A stretch of 64,000 bases of DNA from Macellibacteroides fermentans (GCF_013409575.1 NZ_JACCCY010000003.1:62001-126000); one strand, 5' to 3'; shown: positions 23,524-33,924, numbered from the stretch's first letter. Program-made: numbers and translations. Notes: generated from the sequence alone by a model not told the origin.

Positions 23524-25959
23524 ATGAAAAAATTAATCCTTTGTTTTTTGACGACTCTACTTATTCCGTTGTTAGCCCAGGCGCAATCGGATGTTAACTC
23601 TCCCTACTCCATTAAAGGACAGGTAGTCGATTCCCTTACAAATGAAACCGTGCCCTATGCAACTTTGTCGATCGCTGTTAGCAGCACGCCCCATAAGGCG
23701 GAAAAGCTACTGGCTTGCGATATTGACGGGAAATTTGAAACCGTATTGAAAACACCCGGCACTTACATCATCACCATGCAATCAATCGGCAAGGCTACCT
23801 CCAAAACACAGTTCACCCTTACCGAGGCTAAGAAAAAGATGGACCTGGGCAAGTTGTACATGACCGAAGACACAAAGCGGTTGGGCGAAATTACCGTTAC
23901 CGCCCAAAAGCCTTTGGTAAAGGTGGAGGTAGACAAGATTACCTACAACCTGGATGAAGACCCCGAGGCTGTAACCAGCACCACGCTGGATATGCTTCGC
24001 AAGGTTCCGATGGTTACTGTGGACGGCGATGACAAGATTCAGCTGAAAGGATCGGGTAACTTTAAAATCTACATGAATGGTAAGCCATCTAATCTGATTT
24101 CGAATAACCCGGGCGATGTCTTGAAAAGTATGCCGGCCAATTCTGTAAAAAACATTGAAGTGATAACCGAACCCGGTGCCAAATACGATGCCGAAGGGGT
24201 TGGGGGTATTATCAACATCATCACAAAAAGTGCGCTGCAGGGATACACCGGAACCGTACGTGCAAGCGGAAGCTCAACAGGTACCATTGGCGGAGGTGCC
24301 TACGTTACCGCCAAGATTGGAAAACTGGGGATAACGGGCAATTATAACTATCATTACCGCAACAGTCCGTATAACGACTATAACTCGTATCGCGAAAACT
24401 TTAACAGCAACGAGATGAAGTACCTTACGCAAGATGGTAAATCGAAGAATAAAGGTCCCGGTCAGTATGGCTACCTGGAGCTAAGCTACGAAATCGATAC
24501 GTTGAACCTGCTTAGCCTTTCGGCCAACCGCTATGCCGGACGCTCACGCAGTTTGTCGGAAACCAACGAACTGATGCGCAATGCTGACGAGGATCCTGTC
24601 TATCAGTTTACCCGTAACAGCAACGCAAGGTACACCTACGGCGGCAACGAGTTGAACCTGGACTTCCAGCACTCTACCTCCCTGAAGGATGAATTGCTTA
24701 CCATTTCATATAAGTACAATGATTCTCCAAACGGAAGCAGCAACAATACCGAAATAGATGGTATTCTAAACTACAACGACCGCCTGGAAAGTACAAACAA
24801 CGATGCTTCCACCAGCGAGCATACCGGACAGGTAGACTATACTCGTCCGCTTAGCAAAACCCAGTCCCTCGAGGTAGGAGCCAAGTATATTCTCCGTCAG
24901 AGCGACAGTGAAACCGAACGTTTTATTAACGACCTGCCGGTAACCGATATCAATGCCGACTTTAACCATACCCAGCATATCTATTCCGGTTACGGAGGGT
25001 ATAACCTGAAGTTTAAAAAAGTAGCATTCAAAGCGGGTCTGCGTGCCGAAGGTACCAGTCTGAAGGTGAAGGGCGACAATGAGTTTAATGCCGACTATTT
25101 TGATTTGGTTCCTTCGGCTACCTTGTCGTACCAGGTCAATATGAGTCAGAATATCCGTCTGGGTTACAACATGCGTATTCAGCGTCCGGGTATCTGGTAC
25201 CTGAACCCCTATGTAAACACTACCGACCCGTTGAATATCAGCTACGGTAATACGGAGCTTGATGCGGAGAAGAGTCACAACATCTCCTTCAACTACAGCA
25301 TGTTCACACAGAAATTAAACGTGAATGCCAGCGTTAACTACTCTTTTGTTAACAACGGTATTGAACAATATACCTTTATCGCTCCCGATAAACCCGGAGT
25401 TACGCAGACTACCTACGACAATATCGGCAAGAACCGCAACATCGGTCTGTATCTTTACGGTAGCTGGAATCCGGTAAGTGTGTTCCGTGTTTACCTGAAC
25501 GGGGGAATGGACTACCGGGATATGAAAAGTGAAAACTGGGGGAATAACAGTGGTTTCAACTACCAGGCTTTTGCCGGTATCCAGTACACGATGCCCAAAG
25601 ATTTCCGTATCAACCTGAACGGTGGTTACTATGCTCCGCGTATTCAGCTGCAGGGAAAATCGTCTGCGTTTTATTATACGGGAATTACGCTTAATAAAGA
25701 TTTCTTAAAAAAGAAACTTACCGTATCTTTGTCGTGTCAGGATCCGTTGTGGAAGACAAAAGAGATGAAGTCGACCACCCAGGATGCAAACTTTTACAGA
25801 CAGAATATCAACCGGATGACCGGACGTAGCTTTTATGTGAATGTTTCCTGGCGTTTCGGAGATTTGAAGAGTGCCATTAAGAAAGTTAAGCGCGGTATTT
25901 CCAACGACGACATAAAATCCGGAGGATCCGGACAAAGCACCGAAGGAGGTGGCGCATAA
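23524..25959 (+). CDS. outer-membrane TonB-dependent-receptor-like barrel
   Basis: The 811-residue protein has a signal peptide (LLAQAQS), a CarboxypepD_reg-like domain (about 30-115, YSIKGQVVDSLTNETVPYAT), a plug domain (about 125-230, with VEVDKITYNLDEDPEA and GAKYDAEGVGGIINIITK) and a C-terminal beta-barrel, ending in a disordered Gly/Ser tail after VSWRFGDLK. It matches the outer membrane beta-barrel family 3 branch rather than SusC. Ligand is unknown. The DUF6057 gene starts 15 bases later, implying one operon. Confidence 0.85.
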   Translation: MKKLILCFLTTLLIPLLAQAQSDVNSPYSIKGQVVDSLTNETVPYATLSIAVSSTPHKAEKLLACDIDGKFETVLKTPGTYIITMQSIGKATSKTQFTLTEAKKKMDLGKLYMTEDTKRLGEITVTAQKPLVKVEVDKITYNLDEDPEAVTSTTLDMLRKVPMVTVDGDDKIQLKGSGNFKIYMNGKPSNLISNNPGDVLKSMPANSVKNIEVITEPGAKYDAEGVGGIINIITKSALQGYTGTVRASGSSTGTIGGGAYVTAKIGKLGITGNYNYHYRNSPYNDYNSYRENFNSNEMKYLTQDGKSKNKGPGQYGYLELSYEIDTLNLLSLSANRYAGRSRSLSETNELMRNADEDPVYQFTRNSNARYTYGGNELNLDFQHSTSLKDELLTISYKYNDSPNGSSNNTEIDGILNYNDRLESTNNDASTSEHTGQVDYTRPLSKTQSLEVGAKYILRQSDSETERFINDLPVTDINADFNHTQHIYSGYGGYNLKFKKVAFKAGLRAEGTSLKVKGDNEFNADYFDLVPSATLSYQVNMSQNIRLGYNMRIQRPGIWYLNPYVNTTDPLNISYGNTELDAEKSHNISFNYSMFTQKLNVNASVNYSFVNNGIEQYTFIAPDKPGVTQTTYDNIGKNRNIGLYLYGSWNPVSVFRVYLNGGMDYRDMKSENWGNNSGFNYQAFAGIQYTMPKDFRINLNGGYYAPRIQLQGKSSAFYYTGITLNKDFLKKKLTVSLSCQDPLWKTKEMKSTTQDANFYRQNINRMTGRSFYVNVSWRFGDLKSAIKKVKRGISNDDIKSGGSGQSTEGGGA

Positions 25960-25974
25960 ACAAGTTGATTTTAC

Positions 25975-27714
25975 ATGAAACCACATCGCTTTGATAACCT
26001 TATTCTGATTGGATTGTTTGTTGCAGGCAGCTTTTTGTATTTCGACCTGCATTACAGGTACTGGTATCACTTTATGGAACAGTTTGTTTTGTTTCTGTAC
26101 ACCAATGCCTATTTTACGGATTTGATTCATACACCCGGGGGACTTACCGAATATCTGAACGGGGCTTTGATGCAGTTTTTTGTGCTGCCTCATGTTGCTC
26201 CGGCTATTCTGGCCCTCGTATCAGTACTTATAGCGGTATCCGCCCTTCTGTTTTACAGAAGGTGCGGATACCTTTTTTCTGCCTTGTGGTGCCTTGTTCC
26301 GGGCTTCCTTTTCTGGATATTCCCACCCGAATCTCTAAGTGTGCCAATATCGCTGCTCACCGGATTGGTAGTTGCTCTGGGTTACACGTATTCGCTTGCC
26401 GGTTACCGGCGTTTTCTGCTGGCTGCGGGATTGCTTACGGCTTGTTATCTGTTGGCTGCTCCGGCTCATCTGCTGGCAGCTTTCCTGATGGGATTTTACG
26501 AAATCAGCAAGCCAGGTAATAAACAGAAATTTGTCACGGCACTGACTTATCTTGCATTTGCTCTGCTGCTGCCTCTTCTTGCCATGCGTACCCTGTTTGT
26601 GGTTCCCATGGAGGAGGTTTTCTTTAGCCGTTACCTGTATCATCCCGAATATCCTCAGCCGTTGTCGTTCCGTATCATCGGATGCTCACTCCCACTCCTG
26701 TCCATTCTGCTGTATGGATTACGGAAATGGCAGTCCGGCTTCAAGTACAGTCGGTCCTTATGTTATTTGCTTCTTATCGGTGGTATCGCATTAGGTATAC
26801 TGTATGGAGGACGCCCAATTGAGCAGACCTACCGCTACGATTACTATGCACGTACAGGCAACTGGCAAAAGATTATAGACCATGCCGGCAAGCATCCGGT
26901 AAAGGACCTCAATGCGCTGGTTTACCTCAACCTGGCTTTGTCGCATACCAACCAGTTGGGGAACCGGCAGTTTGATTTTCTGCAGGCGGGGGTATCCGGA
27001 CTTATTCCGCAGGATCCGGTAACCCGACTGGATCTGATTGCTGCCAGCGAGGTGGCCTGGCAAATAGGGCATATCAACAGTTCGCAGCGCTATGCCTTCG
27101 TGGGGGTGCTGAGTTCGGAACGAAGGGTGCAAAGCCGACTGATGACGCGCTTGGTTGAAACGTATCTTGTGAATGAGGAGTACGGTGCTGCACGGAAGTA
27201 CATCACCATCCTAGAAAATACATTGTTTTATCGGGATTGGGCCCGTAAGATGCGGGGGTTGCTAAAGGAGGATACCGCCGGAAAGACTCCCTGGATTACC
27301 GAAAAGCGGAAGGTGAATGTGGTGACCGACAATCCGTTCGATCCTGCTAAAACGTTACCCAATGCCCTGGGCTATCTGTTAGACGATCATCCCAACAACC
27401 GGCCGGCGCTGGAATATGCCCTGTCGTACCTGCTTTTATACAAGGACCTGACCGCTTTTATGCAATATATGCAGTCGGCCCAAAGTCTGTATACAAAACT
27501 TCCCATCCATTATCAGGAGGCGATCTGTATTTATTATGCTACGGTGGAGTCTAATCCTGAAGCTTTCAGTTCGTATGGAATCGACCGGAACGTATACGAA
27601 CGGTTTATCAAGTTCTGCAGTGTGGCGGGCAACGGGCCCAAAGCGCTTCAGCAGGAATTCGGGAATACATATTACTATTACGCTCAGTTTGAAGAAACTC
27701 CTCAAAGGAACTAA
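25975..27714 (+). CDS. DUF6057-like membrane protein
   Basis: The 579-residue protein has about ten hydrophobic segments in its N-terminal half, beginning LILIGLFVAGSFLYFDLHY, then HFMEQFVLFLYTNAYFTD. A soluble helical C-terminal half follows (about 290-575), rich in aromatic and TPR-like helix pairs. Length and order match the Bacteroidales DUF6057 family. Function is unknown. It is followed after two bases by the PD40 gene. A short decayed copy of its N-terminal region lies at 29216-29308. Confidence 0.72.
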   Translation: MKPHRFDNLILIGLFVAGSFLYFDLHYRYWYHFMEQFVLFLYTNAYFTDLIHTPGGLTEYLNGALMQFFVLPHVAPAILALVSVLIAVSALLFYRRCGYLFSALWCLVPGFLFWIFPPESLSVPISLLTGLVVALGYTYSLAGYRRFLLAAGLLTACYLLAAPAHLLAAFLMGFYEISKPGNKQKFVTALTYLAFALLLPLLAMRTLFVVPMEEVFFSRYLYHPEYPQPLSFRIIGCSLPLLSILLYGLRKWQSGFKYSRSLCYLLLIGGIALGILYGGRPIEQTYRYDYYARTGNWQKIIDHAGKHPVKDLNALVYLNLALSHTNQLGNRQFDFLQAGVSGLIPQDPVTRLDLIAASEVAWQIGHINSSQRYAFVGVLSSERRVQSRLMTRLVETYLVNEEYGAARKYITILENTLFYRDWARKMRGLLKEDTAGKTPWITEKRKVNVVTDNPFDPAKTLPNALGYLLDDHPNNRPALEYALSYLLLYKDLTAFMQYMQSAQSLYTKLPIHYQEAICIYYATVESNPEAFSSYGIDRNVYERFIKFCSVAGNGPKALQQEFGNTYYYYAQFEETPQRN

Positions 27715-27716
27715 GG

Positions 27717-29210
27717 ATGAAAAGAATGAAAACACGCCACGTTATACTTGCCGGATCGGTCGTTATTGTGCTGTCGGCTGGACTGTTGATTGGTAGCTCG
27801 CTTCAAAAAAGCTATCCTGAAAATGCCGTAACAGAGAGCCGTTATCCGGATCTGTACCCCGATTATACCGGAGTATCGGTACCCTCCAATATGGCTCCGC
27901 TTAATTTCAAGTTAGCTGCCGTATACGACAAAAGCTACGTAAAGGTTACCAACAGGGATCAAAGCAGGCAGATGGAATGTTTTGGCTCCCACAAAGTGCA
28001 GTTTGACATGGCTGACTGGCACAACCTGTTGCAGGCATGTGCCGGCGACTCGCTGTGGATTGAAGTCTCCGCCCGTTCCAAACAGCAGTGGATCACCTGG
28101 AAGAAGTTTGCCATCTATGTCAGCAAGGATACAATAGACCCCTATATGGTTTACCGCCTCATCGAGCCGGGATACGAGAAATGGCACATTGTTGGGATTT
28201 ATCAGCGTAATCTGGAGACATTCCACGAAAAGCCTGTCATCGAGAATAAGCTAACGGGCTACAACTGCGTGAACTGTCACTCGTTCTGCAACGGGAATCC
28301 CGACCGGATGATGTTTCATATGCGTGCCGACAATGGGGGTACTTACATCGTATCCGATGGGGAGATTGAGAAGCTGAAGACCAAAACAGATCAGACCGTA
28401 AGCAACCTCACCTACCCCTATTGGCATCCTTCGGGCAGATACATCGCGTCGTCTGTAAACACGATTCGGCAATTCTTTCATGCTGTTCCGGGTAAAAAGA
28501 TGGAGGTATTCGATGCCGAATCGGATGTGGTGGTGTATGATGTATCCAAAAAAGAGATTCTATCGAAGTCGTCGCTTATTACCAAGGATGCCTACGAGAC
28601 CTTCCCTTCATTCTCGGCCGACGGCAAGTGGCTCTATTTCTGTTCGGCCCCTGCCCTGAAGATGCCCGAAAAGTACAACCAGCTTCGGTACAGTCTGTGC
28701 AGGGTGCCCTTCGATGCTGCCAACGGAACCATCGGTTCGCAGGTAGACACCCTGGTACGTGCCGATTCCATCAGTGTATCCTTCCCCCGCATGTCTCCCG
28801 ATGGGAACTTTATGATGTATACGGAAACAGCTTACGGTCAGTTTCCGATCTGGCACAAGGATGCCGAGATACGGATGATAGACCTCCGATCGGGCAGGCA
28901 AACGGAGATGGGACAGGTTAACAGTGAGGATACCGAAAGCTATCATAGCTGGAGCAGCAACAGCCGCTGGTTCGTAGTAAGCAGTCGCCGCGAAAACGGC
29001 GTTTATACGCTTCCCTATCTGGTGCATGTAGACGAAGATGGAACAACCTCGAAACCCTTTCTGCTCCCACAACAGGATCCGGATCACTACAACTTCCTGC
29101 TTTATTCTTACAACATTCCGGAACTGGTAAAGGGCGAAGTGGATGTAAATCCCTACGATATACAGCATGCAGCTACAACAGATCAAGGGATTCAGGTAAA
29201 GTTCCGGTAA
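27717..29210 (+). CDS. PD40/TolB-like beta-propeller protein with a haem-binding CxxCH motif
   Basis: The 497-residue protein has an N-terminal membrane anchor (about 8-28) and a periplasmic region. GYNCVNCHSF places a c-type haem motif CVNCH at C184-H188. After it come repeated propeller blades with TolB/PD40-like words (PYWHPSGRYIASS, TFPSFSADGKWLYF, SFPRMSPDGNFMMY, SYHSWSSNSRWFVV). Its constant companion by order is the DUF6057 protein. The start is either ATG at 27717 or 27726. The role is unknown; a redox or haem-sensing function is inference. Confidence 0.72.
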   Translation: MKRMKTRHVILAGSVVIVLSAGLLIGSSLQKSYPENAVTESRYPDLYPDYTGVSVPSNMAPLNFKLAAVYDKSYVKVTNRDQSRQMECFGSHKVQFDMADWHNLLQACAGDSLWIEVSARSKQQWITWKKFAIYVSKDTIDPYMVYRLIEPGYEKWHIVGIYQRNLETFHEKPVIENKLTGYNCVNCHSFCNGNPDRMMFHMRADNGGTYIVSDGEIEKLKTKTDQTVSNLTYPYWHPSGRYIASSVNTIRQFFHAVPGKKMEVFDAESDVVVYDVSKKEILSKSSLITKDAYETFPSFSADGKWLYFCSAPALKMPEKYNQLRYSLCRVPFDAANGTIGSQVDTLVRADSISVSFPRMSPDGNFMMYTETAYGQFPIWHKDAEIRMIDLRSGRQTEMGQVNSEDTESYHSWSSNSRWFVVSSRRENGVYTLPYLVHVDEDGTTSKPFLLPQQDPDHYNFLLYSYNIPELVKGEVDVNPYDIQHAATTDQGIQVKFR

Positions 29211-29215
29211 TCAAA

Positions 29216-29308
29216 GTGTATTACAGTCGCATGCATCACTTCATGGAACTGATTGTTTTGTTTCTGTACATTCATGCCAATTTTACGGAGTTTACACTCT
29301 CCACGTAA
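29216..29308 (+). pseudogene. remnant of a second DUF6057 gene (N-terminal fragment)
   Basis: Read from GTG at 29216, 30 codons then a stop translate with HFMELIVLFLYIHANFTEF, closely matching HFMEQFVLFLYTNAYFTD at about residues 30-47 of the intact DUF6057 protein. The DNA agrees with 26052-26130 at roughly three quarters of positions, including a 17-base identical stretch ending in CTGTAC. No remaining part of the gene follows. It begins right after the PD40 stop. Confidence 0.7.
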
Positions 29309-29321
29309 GTTTAGTATCAAT

Positions 29322-29360
29322 AAAAAAGGCGCCCTTAAAACAGAGCGCCTTTCTTTTTTT
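29322..29360. terminator. bidirectional terminator
   Basis: An eight-base stem (AAAGGCGC with GCGCCTTT) with A run on the left and a long T run on the right separates the PD40 operon from the convergent SusD gene. Confidence 0.8.
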
Positions 29361-29372
29361 ATACGAGACTGA

Positions 29373-30926
29373 TTATTTAGCAAATGCGGGATAACCCGGA
29401 TTCTGAACCAGCTTGTTGTTTGTCTGCCATGCATCCTGAGGGATACAGAACAGTTTGCGGTATTCGTCCGATTTTGTTTTAAGGAACCGGGCATCCAGGA
29501 ATGTACCGAAGCGGATGTTATCCTGACGGCTGTACATCTCCCATGCCAACTCGAATTTACGTTCCATACGGATGTTATCCAACGTTACAGATGTGTAATT
29601 ATGGTTTGTATTACCGAAACCACGTGTTCTGATAATATTAACCAGACGGGTTGCTTCTGCGTTATCCTGACCGGCGCGTACCAAAGCCTCGGCTTTCATC
29701 AGGTATACATCTGCCAAACGGAAAATAGCGAAATCATTTTCCTGATCGGATGCAGCCAATCCCACTTCAAATTCCCATTTGTTGGCACGTGCACCATCTT
29801 CCTGGTTTACATCACCCCAGGTTGTACCACCACGTTCCGTTCCCGGAATCAGGGTAAGGTCTATTGTATGGTTAAGCGGACGGTTGTGAGCAGTCATAAG
29901 TACTTTACCTGTAGCCGGGTCTTTCATTTCACCCATCAGGAATGAACCTACTTTACGCTTGTCGGCATCGTCAAACGCCTTCACATAATCCGGTTGAGCA
30001 CAAACACCGTTCCATGTACCTACCGTCATACCCAAAGCAATAGGATCAAGGTAGTGAAGGGTACGGTAATGCATCGTATTTCCACCGTCGGCACGACCAA
30101 AACAGATTGGAAGAATGATCTCTTTGGAGTTCTGGTTGTTAACGATAAAACTCTGTTTCCAATCCGGTTCGATAATATAATCGAGCTTCATAACCTCGTT
30201 ACAAGCATCAATCACACCCTGCCAGTTGGGAGTTCCTGTCCACACCTGCGCATTCAGGTACATCTTGGCAAGCAATGTATAGGCAGCACCCTTGGTAAAT
30301 TTACCATAGCTGGCACCGGTTACATCGTCGCGTAATTTATCTTTAATCTCGTTCAGCTCTTTAACCACGAAATCGTACACCTCTTTTCTTGACTTGGTAG
30401 CCGGAAGTTCGGTATCGCTAAAATCGGTCACCAAAGGAACGTTTCCAAAGTTGTCTATCAGCATATAGTACCAATAGGCCCTGATTCCGCGGATTTCCGC
30501 CAGGGTACGGGTGCGGGCCTCTTCCGTCATACTTGGCGATGCCTCAATAATGCTGTATACCTGGTTACAGGTAGAAATACTCTGCATGGCATCGTTCCAA
30601 CCATCTTTAATGGTTCCGGTATTGATAGTCCAGGTGTGCATATGTAAATCTTTATAGGCACCGTTATCCCACCAGTCGCCACCCTTACGGGTAGGAGTTA
30701 TAGCCATATCGCCCGAGCATTCCGTCATGTAAAAATAGGCGTTGGGCCATGCCTTTTTAAGAGTCTTATAGATAGGGGCGATGATTGAGTTTATCTCCGC
30801 ATCGGTTTTGCCAAACTTATCGGCCTGCACCTTATCGTAAACCGTTTCATCCAGGTCCATACACGATGGCATGGAACACAACAGAGCAGCTCCGGTCAGT
30901 ATTGATATAATTGATTTTCTTTTCAT
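29373..30926 (-). CDS. SusD/RagB family nutrient-binding lipoprotein
   Basis: The 517-residue lipoprotein starts MKRKSIISILTGAALLCSMP followed by SC, giving a signal peptide with lipid cysteine at residue 22. It has the SusD TPR-like helical framework: RTLAEIRGIRAYWYYMLIDNFG, FTKGAAYTLLAKMYLNAQVW, and the C-terminal ENDFAIFRLADVYLMKAEAL and RQDNIRFGTFLDARF segments. The start at M4 is preferred over 30935. It is the surface partner of the adjacent SusC. No glycoside hydrolase or regulator lies beside the pair, so its glycan cannot be inferred. Confidence 0.92.
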   Translation of the reverse strand: MKRKSIISILTGAALLCSMPSCMDLDETVYDKVQADKFGKTDAEINSIIAPIYKTLKKAWPNAYFYMTECSGDMAITPTRKGGDWWDNGAYKDLHMHTWTINTGTIKDGWNDAMQSISTCNQVYSIIEASPSMTEEARTRTLAEIRGIRAYWYYMLIDNFGNVPLVTDFSDTELPATKSRKEVYDFVVKELNEIKDKLRDDVTGASYGKFTKGAAYTLLAKMYLNAQVWTGTPNWQGVIDACNEVMKLDYIIEPDWKQSFIVNNQNSKEIILPICFGRADGGNTMHYRTLHYLDPIALGMTVGTWNGVCAQPDYVKAFDDADKRKVGSFLMGEMKDPATGKVLMTAHNRPLNHTIDLTLIPGTERGGTTWGDVNQEDGARANKWEFEVGLAASDQENDFAIFRLADVYLMKAEALVRAGQDNAEATRLVNIIRTRGFGNTNHNYTSVTLDNIRMERKFELAWEMYSRQDNIRFGTFLDARFLKTKSDEYRKLFCIPQDAWQTNNKLVQNPGYPAFAK

Positions 30927-30945
30927 AATGAGCAAATTTAATGAT

Positions 30946-33924
30946 TTAGAAAGTAAGATTTACACCTATCGTAAATGTTCTTGCTTTAGGGAAGAACTGT
31001 CTTGGTTCGAGACCCGGTGATAAACCGGCTGCTTCGGCAGACTGACCAGAACGTACAATTTCCACTTCAGGATCTAAGCCCTTATAGCCTGTTAATACGA
31101 ACAGATTCTGTGCAGCAACATATACACGGGCCTTATCAAGCCAATTCACATTCTTTGTATTGAATGTATAACCCAAAGAAAGGTTATCCAGACGTACAAA
31201 AGAGGCATCTTCCAGGTAGTATGAACAAATACGTGGAGATTCTTTCAGGTCGTAAATCAATGGATCGTCCAATGCGTTTGTTCCGATCAGGTAAGCCGAT
31301 GTTCCATAAGCCATACGTGGTCCGTTCAATACGTCGTTTCCAATTGTTCCGCGAAGGAAGAAACTCAAATCCCAATTCTTCCATGCAAATGAATTGTTGA
31401 TACCGAATGTTAGGTCGGGCTGTGCGCTGCCTACATAGGTACGGTCGTCTTCCGAAATCTGTCCGTCTTCATTTACATCTTCAAAAATGTATTTACCGTT
31501 TTCGTCGATACCGTTGCATTTAAGCATATAGAACTGTCCTACCGGACGACCTTCCTCAATTACGTGCGAGGTTGTTCCCGAACCACCGCGAATCCATGGA
31601 TCACCGGTATAGATACGGTTGGTCGTATAAATCTCGCTGGATAGTTTGGTAATCTCGTTTTTGTTATGTGACAAGTTTACAGACATGTTCCAGTTAAAAT
31701 CTTTCTTACGGATTACACCGATATTAAGTAACAATTCGATACCCTTGTTGGACATATCACCCACGTTGGCCATCATCGAACCGTAAACAAACGGAGGAGT
31801 TGGTACGCTGTAGGTATAAAGCATATCTGATGTACGCTTGTCGTACCATTCCAAAGTACCACCCAGGCGGCCGTTGAACAAAGTGAAATCGACACCCACA
31901 TTTAACATGGCGGTAGATTCCCACTTCAGATCCGGGTTGGCATTCTGGTTGATCTTGTAGGCAGTAAGCCAGCTTCCGTTATTATAGTACTGACCGTCGG
32001 CACCGTACAACTGCAGTGTTTTATAGGGCTGAAGTCCGTCCTGGTTACCAGTTACACCGTAACCGGCACGCAGCTTAAGGTCGTCCACCCATTTAACATC
32101 TTCCATGAAAGCCTCTTCAGAGATACCCCAGGCTGCAGAAGCCGAAGGGAAGGTACCCCATTTATTGTTGGCTCCGAACTTAGACGAACCGTCGCGACGT
32201 ACTGTAGCGGTAATCATATAACGTTCTTTGTAGCTATAGTTTGCTCTGGCAAACAAAGAGATCAGACGATACTGGTTGCGTTCCGACTGTACATCGCCCT
32301 GTTTCAGACCCTGACCCGATTGCAGGTTATTGTACTGCAAATCGTCGTTAACAAAGTTACGGTTCTGGGCATGGAACATGGAATATTCGTTTTCTTCCCA
32401 TGAGTAACCAATCAAACCGTTTACCTTATGCTCTTCATTGTCACCCAATGTACGGTTGTAATCGGCCGTCCACTCCATCAGGCTACGATCCCAGGCACGG
32501 TTCTGCTTCTTGGCAAAACCCTGGTCCTTGTATCCCATAGATGTGGCAGAGTGTGTATACTGACTGAATTCGCCGTTAAAGCGGCTCTTGTACAAGTTAG
32601 CCTTCACATTCAAACCTTCCATCAATAAGAATTGAACATCTCCGTTTGCATAGAAATAATTCATTTTATTCTTCATGGTATTCAAATCCTGGTTCTGAAC
32701 CGGGTTACCCTGGTCGTATTCCTTGTTTACCTTGGTAAAATAGGTTCCGTCTGCATTAAATACAGGATATACAGGCAACATACTGTAAGCCAGCACGAAG
32801 TTATCACCGTTAGGGACCTGGTTATCCGTAAGTGTTGCCGAACCGGTCAATCCGATTTTCAAACGGTCGTTGATGGCACGCTGAGAGAACTGGAAACGGA
32901 AGCTGTATCTTTCCATGGCATTGTCGCGCATGATACCGTTGCGATCCAGGTAAGAGAAAGAGGCGCGATAGTTGCTCTTGGAACCACCGCCGGACATGGA
33001 TACACTGTGATTCTGAGAAATACCGGTACGGGTCATTTCGTCGAACCAATCGGTATCTGCACCATACAAATCGTAAGTAGAGGTATCCAGACTCTTGCTG
33101 TTTGCATACGCACGCCATTGGTCGGCATTCATAAGATCGGGCTTGTTAGCCATCTGATCCATAGCTACATAACCGTCGTACGAGATCATAGTCTTGGATC
33201 CTGAACCACGTTTGGTAGTAATAAGGACAACACCACCGGCCGAACGAGAACCATAGATAGCAGCCGAGGAAGCATCCTTAAGTACAGAGATAGACTCGAT
33301 ATCGGAAGGAGAAACCGTCGACATGTCGCCACCCGGTACACCGTCGATAACGATAAGCGGACCCTGGTCGTTCTGCAGAGTGGAAGTACCACGCAAACGC
33401 ATGGTGTTACCTCTTGTAACATCACCGGAACCAGAAGTGATAACCAAACCGGCAACCTTACCTTGCAACAAGTCGGTTGCATCGCGTGTAACCCCTTTGT
33501 TGAAGCTCTCTTCCGTTACGTTGGCAACAGAACCTGTAATTTCCTTACGAGTCTGCGTACCGTAACCGATAGCCACTACTTCACCTAAGTTTACTACGGA
33601 TGGTGATAAATTCGCATTGATGCTGGTACGACCCTTCACTGTTTCTTCCAGTGTGGTGTAACCGATAAATGAGAACTGAAGTACAGATCGTTGTGCATTG
33701 GGAACTGTTAGCGTAAAATTTCCATCCAGATCTGTAATTGTACCGTTGGTGGTACCTTTTTCTACAACATTGGCTCCGATAATGGGTTGGCCTGTTTCAT
33801 CTAAAACTTTTCCTTTAACAGTGCTTTGCTGAGCAAAAGCGGCAGTCATGCAAAAGGAAATCAACACAGAAAGTATTCCTACTCTCCAATGTCTGAAAGA
33901 ACTTAATGCTTTCTTTCGTTGCAT
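30946..33924 (-). CDS. SusC/RagA family TonB-dependent outer-membrane transporter
   Basis: The 992-residue protein has a signal peptide (MTAAFAQQ), a CarboxypepD_reg-like domain (VKGKVLDETGQPIIGANVV, about 35-115), a plug (VVAIGYGTQTRKEITGSVA, then VLKDASSAAIYGSRSAGGV) and a TonB receptor barrel that ends VGVNLTF. It imports a bound glycan or peptide across the outer membrane with TonB energy and a SusD lid. It lies 19 bases upstream of the susD start in one operon. A 12-base palindrome lies upstream of it. Confidence 0.95.
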   Translation of the reverse strand: MQRKKALSSFRHWRVGILSVLISFCMTAAFAQQSTVKGKVLDETGQPIIGANVVEKGTTNGTITDLDGNFTLTVPNAQRSVLQFSFIGYTTLEETVKGRTSINANLSPSVVNLGEVVAIGYGTQTRKEITGSVANVTEESFNKGVTRDATDLLQGKVAGLVITSGSGDVTRGNTMRLRGTSTLQNDQGPLIVIDGVPGGDMSTVSPSDIESISVLKDASSAAIYGSRSAGGVVLITTKRGSGSKTMISYDGYVAMDQMANKPDLMNADQWRAYANSKSLDTSTYDLYGADTDWFDEMTRTGISQNHSVSMSGGGSKSNYRASFSYLDRNGIMRDNAMERYSFRFQFSQRAINDRLKIGLTGSATLTDNQVPNGDNFVLAYSMLPVYPVFNADGTYFTKVNKEYDQGNPVQNQDLNTMKNKMNYFYANGDVQFLLMEGLNVKANLYKSRFNGEFSQYTHSATSMGYKDQGFAKKQNRAWDRSLMEWTADYNRTLGDNEEHKVNGLIGYSWEENEYSMFHAQNRNFVNDDLQYNNLQSGQGLKQGDVQSERNQYRLISLFARANYSYKERYMITATVRRDGSSKFGANNKWGTFPSASAAWGISEEAFMEDVKWVDDLKLRAGYGVTGNQDGLQPYKTLQLYGADGQYYNNGSWLTAYKINQNANPDLKWESTAMLNVGVDFTLFNGRLGGTLEWYDKRTSDMLYTYSVPTPPFVYGSMMANVGDMSNKGIELLLNIGVIRKKDFNWNMSVNLSHNKNEITKLSSEIYTTNRIYTGDPWIRGGSGTTSHVIEEGRPVGQFYMLKCNGIDENGKYIFEDVNEDGQISEDDRTYVGSAQPDLTFGINNSFAWKNWDLSFFLRGTIGNDVLNGPRMAYGTSAYLIGTNALDDPLIYDLKESPRICSYYLEDASFVRLDNLSLGYTFNTKNVNWLDKARVYVAAQNLFVLTGYKGLDPEVEIVRSGQSAEAAGLSPGLEPRQFFPKARTFTIGVNLTF

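Noticed and set aside
32632-33204. A 190-residue rightward frame
   Set aside because: It is the antisense shadow of susC, with no family pattern or ribosome site.
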